From assembly GCA_039881145.1 (NCBI GenBank), contig JAYKKI010000038.1:3576501-3640500 (forward strand): 64,000 nt of DNA, given 5' to 3'. This document shows positions 13,127-25,200 of this stretch, in pieces. Made by a program: the position numbers and the translations under genes. This stretch comes from Druceiella hillmani. Taxonomy: Eukaryota; Arthropoda; Insecta; Lepidoptera; Hepialidae. The notes under the pieces were generated by a model. It did not search any database and was not told the DNA's origin. It was given only the letters and a program-made list of their open reading frames with translations. How positions within the stretch are numbered: the stretch's first letter is position 1; every line of letters begins with the position of its first letter.

Positions 13127-16100
13127 AATATCATATAATCGTAATTGAAGTTGCGCAGTGCTACATGTTACGAATTCTCGTCTTAGATAAAATTAATATC
13201 TCGTCGCGTTTTCCATGTATCTTATGTGCGGCTACTTCATGCTTAGATGTCTTTTTTGCTACTAATTTTCTGTTGACATTCTCTAGTTCTTACGTACACA
13301 TAATTTATTTCATCTTCTGTAGTAATATATATTTTTTAAATTATTTTACTGTACATATTTACGTCAATTAATCTTAATGCCCATTTTATTCTTAACGAAA
13401 AGAAAAGTTAATATATTAAAATGAAATATAAAAGAAAATATTATCATGCAACAAAACTATTTGTTATAATTAAAGTAGCAGAGGGCGCCGAAGTGCCATT
13501 GACAAAAAGAAACTTTAAAAAGTAAATGTATTTTTGGTAATGGCTACATATATCAGCAAGGACATTTGACACTTGCTAGAAGAATAACTTTACAAGGAAA
13601 ATAAATGGTGAGGTGTACCTTCGTATTTCTGGACACATAAAAAGCGAAATTACGGATCTGTAGGTTATTCACGAGATGCTTTAAAATATATTTAGATATT
13701 TCCTGTGGTGCTTGTGACGGTAAGAAGTTAGAGCCATATTTTTTTTGACAATTATAGCTTACCTTACTTCGTCGGTAAGTATGATAAGCGTTATGAAGCG
13801 TTATGAAGCATTATGATAAGCGTTATGAAGTCTGATTATATGCTTGCTTTATAGCGTTTCGTAAGGTCGTCTGTTATTATCATTATATATTTCTTCTGGA
13901 GTTTTTTTGAAGTCATTATTTGACTACAAATAGCAAGGTCTTAGAAGCTTCAGAGTAGAATATTCTACAGGAAATAGGTAAAAAACGTCAGAAGCTTTGA
14001 GAAAAGTAACAGTAATGCTGAACTAATGAAAATTTATCAACGTCGCGTCGATGTTGGTGGGGGATATTTGACTGAGTAGTAACTTGCACAAAAGTAGTAA
14101 CTTTCCGTGGATAGTGTTGCAATATTTGGAAGCCCAAATAAAATATACGCAGTGTTCGGGAATAGATGTCGGACAAAGAAAGACGCTATTCGTTGGCTAT
14201 AAAGGAATAAATGGTCGTTGAAATAAAACGTAAAACATGCCCTTTTCCTAATCGAGTGCAAAAAAAAATTACATATAACTCTTTATAACACACCCAATAT
14301 TTGCCCGTAGTGCGGTTTTTACCCGCAATGACGTCTTCGCGACTGTTTTCGGGTTATTCCCCGAGCGCCGCTGAACAATGTGTGCAAGTATCGTGTGTAT
14401 GAAAAAGATGACAAATAATTATGAATATTATTTTAAATTTTCTGAAAAAAGTCATCTTTTAAATTTTATTTTAACGAATTTACTATTTTTCAGTCAAGAA
14501 ATAACGTCTTTTTTGTGCCACGCTTATTCCCGGATACCGTGTATAATAATAAATTTGAACTTATTTTGTTTTAAAACCTAACCTAAATAGATAAAATAAA
14601 TGTCGTCGTACTTTTTGCACTTCTTTTAAATAATTTCGTCTAAGATATTGATATATATATTTACATATTTCCATGTGAAAAATACGTCTCGTCTGTTAAT
14701 CTTTATTTATTTGTCGTAATGTTTTGTTAGTCAATGTGACACATGCGTTTATTTATTTAATATGCATATATGTGCAACTTGCACTTGATTTTCGCATAAT
14801 TTAGAAATATATTTTTTTAAGACACGCTATTGTTAGTCTTCCAGTCACGAATTAATGGTTGTCGTTACAAATGGCGGCCGGCGGCGTCTTCTGAAGGGGC
14901 CCCATTAATATTCACTAACCGAATTAACTGTTTAAAGTTACTTTAATGACTGGAATTTGTATGAATCGTTTAGTAACCCAAGCGCGGAGTGATTGTTTCA
15001 CACGGTTAACCGTTTCGGAGCAGGTTGGCCATACGCAGCGGTTGCTTGTTGAATAATGATACCTGCAGTAATCGTATGTTATTGCATAAGTGAGACTGTG
15101 GACTGTCGGTGAAGCACGCAGCGATGACGAGCGTAAGGTTTTTTTTCACCTTGGGTGAGAACGATTCTTTACATGACACAAGTTGTAACAGTTATTTTTA
15201 TTTCATTTCGGTACCCAGAACTATTTTTAGATTATAACATTGAAATTATTTGCCTGTTATTTGTATATTAGTCACCCTTTAGGTTACCAAGTTATGGAAT
15301 AAAATGTTGCCTGAACGTCGAAAATTTGTCATCAATGCAAACATTCAAAAGTCGTCGCCAACATCACATACAATGTCATTCATCTACATTCAGGCAGTGC
15401 AGGGTGAGACTCACATCTCTTTCTATCATAAATCTGTCTCATATTTTGCCTTTATATGCTGAGTTAAGCTCTTTGTTTACAGCCTGCGTTTACAGCCTGT
15501 GTATATTTCCAGTACAATTTCAAGTTTGAAATTTGCCATGTATGACTGCTTCAATCCGTAAAAAGAAGGTGAAACTATTATAACTTAAGCTTTTCCCATG
15601 TTCGATTTTAATCTTGACCAATGTTCGATTTTAATATACTTTCTATAGTTATGTCCTAGAATCTGATATTGCATTAAATTTAAAATTTCTGCATCTATTG
15701 GAGATAACTCGATTGGTTTTAACCTATAGATTTTGTTTCTAAAAATTTTGTGGTATAACTAATAGTTAAGATAGCAACTAGCAATTTGTTATATTTAAGG
15801 TATATAACTAGTCATTACAAAATGTTATTTATAACTCAATTTTTAGTATGTAATTGACTTAATATTCTGGGAGAGGGTAGGGAGGTGAGGATAGAACATC
15901 GGTGGCGCTGTGCAGCGTATGTGAATGGGTGATTGTTGTTATTAAAGAATTAATATTATTAGCTTTTCAAAGAACGGTTACCATTTTTAGGAGCCGAAAT
16001 TTTTTTGGAATACTTTATCTATTTTAATTAAATTTTGCTTTTGAAAAATGCGTGCAGCATCGAGTGAAACCCTTGTTTCGTATCTTTCTTATTATAACAT

Positions 16101-16696
16101 ATGAGCCCTACTTAGCCAGTAATTTAAAATGAGTAAATTAGTGTCGTTATTTGATTATTGTTATTGATATAACATTGTAATATTATAAATTAAAGAAACA
16201 TTGTTATCTATTTTTTCTTATTTTTAAGGATTGGTTTTTATATTGTAAATAATCATTCATAAAATAGACTTTTAGCCTGTAGCGTATCAACTTAAGATGC
16301 AATGATTGTTTATTATTTTTTTCTAATAATTAAATGCGTAATTTTTAAAAATAATGCATTAGATAGTATTTATTTAAATGAAAAATATGAAGTGTTATCG
16401 TAAACTAACATAAAGAATGTGTTTTCATAGGAATATAAGTTTTTCGGCATTTTTATATTAAAAGATCAAGAAACCTATTTATCTAAATGTTTTCAAAAAC
16501 ATTAAGCAGATGTGTTTTTTCAATTATTTTTTAAATAGTGCAGATTTTGACTAATTTTTTAGAGCGGCGAGACAAAGTGTCTTATCGCGGCTTATTTGGA
16601 ATTTCTTGCAACGTTAAACAGCATGTGCACTAAGATTTTAGTCAAGCAACTAATAGTTTATGTTTGTTTGTATGTGTTGTATATTTTAGTTTATGG
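13127..16696. other. AT-rich gene-free DNA
   Basis: No supported gene. A small tandem run based on AAGCGTTATG occurs at about 13787-13830, and ATGTTCGATTTTAAT is duplicated at about 15599-15638. A GC-rich spot near 14870-14905 (GGCGGCCGGCGGCGTC) is isolated. Confidence 0.4.
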
Positions 16697-16885
16697 TAAT
16701 GTTGCCCCTCCTGTATAATATAGAGTCTATGGTAGAGGATATATAAACCGCAACTCCGTCATCGCACTTGCTCGCTCCTCTATTCGGTGACATTAATAGT
16801 AGTGGTGACTCTTTCTCCGGATTCCTCATCAAGGAATATCATGTGAATCGGCCCGTGGTTCAACCAGAACAAGAATAACTCAACA
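16697..16885 (+). mobile_element. Candidate solo LTR (copia/BEL-like ends)
   Basis: The block starts TAATGTTGCCCC and ends ACTCAACA, i.e. TGTTG...CAACA ends, and contains a TATA box (GATATATAAACC, about 16738). The 6-bp direct repeat TTATGG lies on both sides (16691-16696 and 16886-16891); the left copy is three bases outside the canonical TGTTG start. No internal retrotransposon ORF is adjacent, hence solo. Confidence 0.45.
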
Positions 16886-16891
16886 TTATGG

Positions 16892-18637
16892 AAGACAAAT
16901 AAAACAAAGTTTGTATTAAATAGCCATTCATATGCCCAACACAGAGGCGCACTCGATTTTTCACTTATTTAATAGTAACGTTTAACTGGAAGCTTTTTTA
17001 CTTTTTTATATAAATAATTTCTCTTAATTTTTGTTTTATAAACAACCCTTTTAGCTTATCTCCTGGTGTAAAAGTCTAAAGGTGTTAAGATGGGTCATCT
17101 ACCAGGCCAAGGTCATTCAGAAAAATACTCATAAATAATTACCCATAATATTTTAACGAAATGTGTAGTTATTATTTTGTCAAACTATTGGTCAGTCTCT
17201 TTCAAAAATGATTAACTGAAACTCCTTGCTCCAGATCACGATATTTTAAGAGTTTTCGGTGATTTTCTGTACTTGTGTACGTTTGTAAATATCGCTCACG
17301 TGCGTACTTATACACGTGAAGTCGGCTGAAAATGGTTCTCACAATCAGTAGCATCTTCGTAAACGACGACAATCGATGGTGCGTGAGCTAATACACTTGC
17401 AGTATGAAATGCGTCGAACATCAGTGATAAAAGCCAGGTGCGTGTGCGTGACTGCATTCTGCATATCGAACCTGAAATTGATTTTCAAATAGTAGGTACT
17501 CTTCTCCAGTATACTCACGAAGAGAACGGCTAAAAACTTCTCTAGGGCAAAGCTTATATTGTCCTTAGTCCCTCATTTGAGGATCCCGGTTCCGACATTC
17601 GATTTTCTGACCCTCCCTGGTTTCCTCCCCGACTAATAACAGAGTATATTTTGCACATGTGACGGAAATTACCTTAACTCTTTTCTGCGAAGATATTGCG
17701 AGAATGTCAAATGAAATGACGTTTCGCAGAAACGACGGATCGAGCACATTTTCTCGGCAGGTAGTTTCTGTCGATTTTAGTTATAGGTATGATATACAAT
17801 CAGCATTCGTATAAGTTTAGTAGTAGTTTAATAAAATAAATGTGTAAATGCGATTATAAGATGTTCATTTTTGTTAAATTTGGAATAAACTGGCAGATGA
17901 CTGATATTACGCTTCAGAAAGTGTGAAATAATCTAAAATTAACACGACTCGCCATTGTCTGCTTTGAAACATAACCCAATTCATACGGACATTGCCTTTG
18001 AAAGTAATTAAAAGTAATCCTCACATCTCTGTTCGCAAAATTGGTATAATCCACGGGGAATGGTTAATGGTGTAATCATCAATTGAACGCGTCACGTTCG
18101 CACTATTAGTCGTTGTCGGCGGTGCGGGAGCGGACCCCCGCCGATGTCACGGTGACCTGTTGGAAACAAAAGAAGGCCAACGCTTTCCAATCGTGGATGA
18201 AAATCGCACAATTCACTGACGGCGATCGAATTTCGTACACTCTCGTTCAAGTGGGTGGATTGTTTGTATTTTGTTGGCAATGTTACTCAATATTTCATTC
18301 AATCAAAACCTCAATATTTTAATAAGGAATAAACTTAATCCATGTAAAAAAAGTATTTAAAAAAAAGATAATTTTAACTCGGTGTAAATGAGAATTAAAT
18401 ATATTTTTAAATAAACATAACAGTCCTAAATTTTCTGCATGCTTGGATATATTTAATATGGACGAAATTAGAAGAAGTAAATTTGCAAATGGAAACAGTT
18501 GGATAATAATACTCGCTTATATTCAAAACACGATTGCATTATTAAAAATATCTATGTTTTTATTTTGCGCGCGCACCTAAATCAATGTTTGTTTTTAATT
18601 TATTAATTAATTTATTTAATTATATTTATTGTTTCAG
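16892..18637. other. Gene-free stretch upstream of the first recognised GOPC exon
   Basis: A GC-richer patch at 18090-18260 has overlapping open frames on both strands, neither with a recognisable product. The missing N-terminal GOPC exon was looked for here and not seen. Confidence 0.35.
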
Positions 18638-18695
18638 GCCGAGTTGGTCGATATGCGGACGGAGCTCATCGAGGCGCGGGCCGCGTCACAATGTG
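18638..18695 (+). CDS. GOPC: GOPC exon a: start of the visible coiled coil
   Basis: The exon follows a TTTCAG acceptor and reads [19 protein letters not shown], matching the family segment that reads roughly AQLVDLKSELTE in vertebrates. The proposed donor is GTCAGT, a weak match. It leaves one G, which joins the AG opening the next exon to give GAG (Glu) with an open frame. Other nearby GT choices tested would run into a stop in the next exon. Confidence 0.8.
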
Positions 18696-19140
18696 GTCAG
18701 TATTATTTTCACAATAGAACATTTTTCATTAACTTTCTCCGAAACTTTGACATATATTTTTCCTAAATATTTTGTACTTTTTTATATAACCCCTTATTGA
18801 GAAACGCTGGGACGGTAACGACCATGGAATATTGTTTTACTCTTACGGGACATAATAGAGAAAACGCTTTCCGATTAGAATATGAAATCCTGAGAGTTAA
18901 AATGGAATAAAATCCAGTACCGATTATCAACATACGCGATTATTGAGAATCGTTATTTAAAAAAAACGAGTGTGCTTTAGACCACACGACTGAAGTAAAA
19001 TTTCAAATTTACAATTTTATTCACTTTAAACGTACAATATTTAATGTATTGAACAAAATAATAATTTATAAAATTGTTCAAGAACGAAATGAAATTACAA
19101 AATAATCAAAAAATCACCGTTCGCGTAACGCTAGCAAACT

Positions 19141-19201
<61 letters not shown>

Positions 19202-22200
19202 CATGCACTGGCTATGAGAGGAAGAAAGAAAGAAAATGTGCGCGCGCACTGCTCTCTCTTGCTCCTACAGTGTGATACAGACAATAGGCTTGCACTATGT
19301 CTTAGATATACGAAACGTAACACTCTCTCTTTCTGTCTTCACTAACTTATATCTCCCTCTCAAGTTCCGTTCGCCTCGTCCGATCACACTTTTCGTAACG
19401 CTCTCGTCACGCATTCACCATCTTATTCCCCAAATCAAGCGAGCGTAAAGAAGTTTTACTTCAAATAAAGTAATCTCAATTTACTTACGTACTTACCGCT
19501 ACCACTCCCTGACAACATCTTCAACTCCCCCGTTTCTAAGTTACGGCTCCTCTGTAACTCGGCTTAATGCAATTAGATTGTGCAACATTTTTATATTTTT
19601 TATTTTCCTTTTCAGTTTTTCGTTGAACATTTTCCTCGGACTCTTTTATCATTCCCATTCTTTATGTAAGTGGTAGCTTTTCCTGCTTTTGGATTTAATG
19701 TGTTTCTATGGCATTAGTAAATTTTTAATTTAGTTTTTCATGAGGCTGAAAAGTTTCAAAGAGTTCTTGTAATAAATAGTATCATCTGTTCCTCGTTGAA
19801 AGTCTTGCTTGATTATCAGGTGTAGTTTCCTAGCTTTCAGAAATCATAGAAATCCGATATTTCAACTCCGGATGTCTATCAAACTGCAGACTATCATAAA
19901 TAGATATTGAATTCATGGGACTTCATAAACTTTATTCGACATCGTGTATTATCACTTACTTCAAAAGATCTTGAATTTATTTTTTTTTCTAGATGTTATA
20001 ACATCGCATCCTCGATAACAGCCAAGGTCTATATTTCTTATAATATTGTTCTGAGAAAATATTTAAAAGAATGATTCAATAATGTGTTTCCATGTTATTT
20101 CATAAATCTCTTGAGAATATGATTTTTATACTTAAATTCATTTTAAGATTACTTAAAAAACTTAGAAAATAAGTAACAGGAAAATTATAAAATGAAACGA
20201 TAAATGTTTTAGGTTTGATAATTTAATCATAATGGATTGTTGTTGGTGCGATAGTAAAATTATGGGAATTTATCCAAGTTTATCGTCACATCTGATACAA
20301 ATCTTCTGTAAATGCATAATACAGTTCAGAATGTCGTAAAATTATGACAATATACAGACAAGATAAGACTTATAAATCGATCAACTTTTCAAATAAAAAT
20401 ATCGTAAGTTGTAGTGACCTTCACGTTTGACCTAGATAAAAACTTGACTAGAAAAAGGCGCAGGTTATCCGTTGCGAAGAATTCCTTTTCAATTCCCACA
20501 AATATTTATCGTTGTACCCAAATTACGGCAATTTAGTTAATATGCCGCCCGTCATGGGAAGGTTTTTAAAACAGTGGAAAGTTTGTAAGAGAGCTTCTGA
20601 AAGCTCGAGTTTCACGTTCGTCGAAGACTAAATGGGTCGTAAAGTTTTTATTGCCCTCTCATCTGGTGTTCCATGACCCTGTCTTGTCTGTAACGTTTTT
20701 CATCAGTTTTATAGTAATTGAATATCGAGAGTCGCGCTACCTAACCTACAAACGAATGTTGATGGGTTTGTTTACCTTTAGGGTCATCTGGACTGAAGGA
20801 TGTGGGCGATTTTACAACTTGAAACGTTGAATATTAAAATTGAATTTTTTTTGTGTAACTGGATCGTTGTAGCGTAACCTTTAACTGGAATGCTGAATTA
20901 ATTACGAATATTCCACCAATCTTAATTTTAGGTTTGGAAATATTTTTTATTAAAGATGAAGATTGTCCGTTTAAGCGGATAATTGTAATGTAACCTTAAA
21001 CTGGCACGCCGAATTCATTGCCAATCTTCGAGTATTCATTAATTTAATCCTAAATGTGAAACCTTTTATTTTTTTTTGTTCTCGTAGTAACACATTTCTT
21101 TTCATCCCATATTAGCAGACGATTTTAAATACTTGGATGTTTGTATTAGTATCTATTTGTTATAACGGTAGTCGTTTCTTTTTTAAAAAGGTTGATGTAA
21201 TATTTTTTTTTGTTTTCAGCCACGCAGTTATGAGGATTCTAAAAATTTCTTTTCACGAAAACGCTAAAGTTAAACTCATCAAAAATAAAGTTACCAAGAA
21301 TTAATCTAAAGTGTACTGGAAAACTATGGAGATATTTATAGAATTTATAGTTTTTTTAAATATATTCACGATGTATTTTGGCGCCAGTGAAAGGTATTAC
21401 TAGGCGATAGATTTATATGATAGAAATAATCTTTAAATAGTTCAACGGAAATGCTATGTAAAATTTCAATCTTTATACATCTTTTAGATGTTCAATATTT
21501 TATACGTATCTGAAATTGTAGTTATTGAAAAAAGATAACAATGATAATAACTTAAAAAAAAACACAATATTTTAACGTCTGTGAAAAATATTCATACATA
21601 CTAGGCAATTTATTTACAGTATGGAAAATAATATTAAAATTTTAAAAATAGTTTAATAATATTATCACGTATTATTTAATGTTTAAACTTTTGTATGTAG
21701 CATATTCAATTAAAGCATAGTAGCATAGATATATTAGTTATTTAACAAAATCAGGTAAACATTTTGCTGTAAATATCTCGCTAAATCGAAATAATGTATC
21801 TCGAGTTGTAATAAAATATACAGGAAGCTATACAGACAATTTAAAAAAAAAGATAATTCATGCGCTTTTAAAGTAATCAAAAGAAGATGCCTCTATAAAC
21901 ATTAGGTCAGTTACTAATCTAATGATACGCTTTTAGTGAAGGCTCTTGGTTTATTCTGGGAACATTTCTTTTCTTGGTATAGGTCCAAGATTCTAGAAAC
22001 TTTCAGACTGGCGGTATAAAAGGCGGCTTGTTCTTCCGGCGCCGCATTTATAATTGATATGGAAGAACATACTATTCCACCTGTAATCTTATACGAATCG
22101 TTTTGCGGCAGTAGTACGAGACAGGAAACTGATAATTCTGCATTTGGAGTGGACACCGTCAGACAACCGAAGGTTTGCTGTAGATTCTCCCGTTTTGTAT

Positions 22201-25200
22201 CAGCGAAAAGGCACTAGGGGCTGAAGAACGTTCAGAACGACTCGTCGAGCTGAATGAAGCTGCTGAATGATTTACTTGGCGAGGTATATCTACACCCGGA
22301 TGCTAAAATACACGGATTGCCGCAGGCACTCAGCTGCGCTCGTTGAAATTATAGAGAATCGGCTGCATCTGCTGGATTATAATCGGCAAGTCTTGGCAAT
22401 CTCTCAGTTGCGTTCAGCCAACCGGGTTGTATTATATGATCATCGGTTAATCACTGATTTCTAATCGCCTTGAGAAAGAAAACTGTCAGCTCAACTAAAT
22501 ACGACAGCTAGAAGATAGAATATTATTCTACGCCGCTGGTGTAATGCCACGGTCTGATATGCTACAAATTTCTAAATGAAGGATAAATTCACACTGTCGA
22601 TGTGTAAGCTGACCAGCTTCGCAAGTTGGCCAGTGCTGTTTGTAAAGAGAGATAAGAATTTCTGAGATGTAGGTACTTGTTAAAACAGCATTGCCCTGCC
22701 CTGCTGCACGTTCCTTACCCTGCAGCCCCCGACACTCTCTGATTCCCCGCCCTTAAGAACTTTTCGCGCGGACATTCATTCTTCGATTACAAAAAGTTTA
22801 GAACGCACTCACCAATTTTTTCGAATGTCGACTTGCTTAGTTCTGGTAGCAAGGCATATTGTCACTCCGATAGATTGCAACAAGTGATGGAACTTTTGGT
22901 GACTATATTATTTAGGTAAATACACAAATATCAAGAATTTCGAATAATTCAAATTGAGTTATTATTTATTAGCTAACTTAATAATTCGGTTTGATCCCAA
23001 GTAGTAATCCTCACGACGTCATTTAAAGTAGGAATATATAGGTATACATATATTCTCTCTCTTTTCGAGTGTTAATATCTAAGTTAGTTTTTTAGAAAAT
23101 AATTTCAACCGTTCAAATAGTTATAGAAAATTACGAAATAAAAAAATCTTACATTACTTTGTACTTGTGTGCTTTCACTACTACCGTAGAATTTGTATAA
23201 GCAGCGTGAAGTCGCGGAAGTTTGGTGTTTTCTGTAGGTAATTGAAAATACCATTAACTCTCGTTGTGAGGGACGTTATGGACGACTATCGAACAATATC
23301 ATGGAAACGTGTCAGTACGTCTACAGAATGCTAGGATTTGTCATGCGACATATCGACGATTTCCAAAACAATGAGTGTATTGTGACTTTTTTTAACGCTC
23401 TTGTTTGCAGCATCTTTGCAACGAATTCAGTCATCTGGTCTCCACATGAAATAACTTATACAATGAATCTGGATAAAATATTTAAAATATTTAAGAGACT
23501 TTTATCGGTACGGTTACTATCCTTACTTGTTTCCTTCTTGGTAATAAAAGTAATGTGCACGGTCCAATGTAATTGGTTTAAATTCTGGCGGAAATTGTTT
23601 TTGATCATGTTTTTTATTATTAAATAATTATGTTGGTAGTACATCGTTCTAGGTTTTGTAAGAATTTATGGTCTTTATTGTTATATGGGAGGAAGGGTCA
23701 TAGTTTACTTCATCTGCTTAGACTATTTTTTTGCGCTTACGTTAATTTTTGCGGTATTACGAGAGACGCTCAATCTTGATATTTCTTTCTACTCCATTGA
23801 ATGTGTTTGGTCGTTTATCGTGTGTTTTTCTATTTTATTAATTATTATTTGTATTCTACTGTAAATGTGTAATAAATATGGAACCTGTAAGTTAGAAAAG
23901 TTTATTCCTAATAAATAAGTATACAAATAAACTCGTAATCAACGAATATTCGTACGACACGCCTTCACAGAGAGTCCCGCGGGGAGGGAGGCAACCGACT
24001 GCGGTGAGGATGGCGTGCGGCGTGCTCGTGCCGAAGCTGCGCAGCTGTCGCGCGAGAACGCCGGGTTGCGCGAGACGATTCTGGCTCTCCACGCAGACCT
24101 CTTCGGCGCCAGGTTAGTTGTTGGCGATACTGTCCGCTTATATCTTCGCTGTAGATACGTAAAGACACATCTTCACCTCATCCCCCTCCGATGCAAGGCC
24201 CTTCCTTGCGATGAATAATGACGGAATTCCGTATTGTATTTTCGTGCCGATATGGGGCACTACTGCATTTTATAATTGTCCCGGTTTTTTATTTATATTT
24301 AGAACGTATAAGTTTCCCGTAGGGGTATTTTTACGCAATATATTATAAAACTACAATAATATTTCTGCCTATAAATAAATAATGTTTTGTTTTATTAATG
24401 TCAATTAAGAGGAGGCGCTAATCATCAACGAGAAATGGCGAAAATGCAAGTTATAATTGAAACATTTTCTGTATTCAGTGACTAGCTCCTCGTCCCGGCT
24501 TAGCCCGGGCAAAGAGGAACCATGAGTTCATTTTGTTTTATTCGTTATTTTTATGGAATATTTTTTCGTTTAGCGATTTTTCACACTGAAATTGGTTTTT
24601 CTCTATTTCTATCTTAGAGTCAAAATGCAAATTGTTACGTCTCAAACTTTAACTATTTCGGTTGAATTTCGAACAGTACTTTTTTAGCAAGTATTTACAA
24701 GTCAATACGTGCCAAACTGTAAGTTAGTAGGCTATGTACTTTTAAAGTTCGTGACGAGTCTGTTAGTGCGCGTTAATTTCTTTTGTATACATAGGTTATG
24801 TACTGTACAATAACTTCAATAAAGGTAAGACCGTGATACATGGCATGTTCTCATTGATGAATAAATAGTTTAAAGAGCTCTATACCGTCAAAAAGTAAAT
24901 TTAACCCAGTCGTCTTAAAATAAAACTACCTATTTTTGAATATATTTGGCGTTAATTTTGTAGAAATTCATTATTCACAATTAAATGAAACTACGTGATG
25001 TAGTATTATTTCTACTTTCTTTACCACGACCTAGGTTTCGTTGTATTACAACATCTTCAGGTGGGCTATTAACAAAAATTAACTCTTAGGAACGTCCATG
25101 TGTATGAGACAACAGGGCGTATGGGTATATTAGGTTTATGAATTTTAGGTTGTCCATAGAGTATTGGGGGTCTAGGGTTCATTTCTGTAACTTTAGGTTT

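Noticed and set aside
18092..18322. Open frames on both strands before the first GOPC exon, considered as the GOPC N-terminus
   Set aside because: The translation does not resemble the conserved GOPC start, and no donor was found that joins AELVDM in frame.
22205..22480. Possible lamin or intermediate-filament start (LND-LARYI-like) across frames
   Set aside because: It needs several frame changes to assemble and the match is a few residues only; kept as an unidentified coding-like island.
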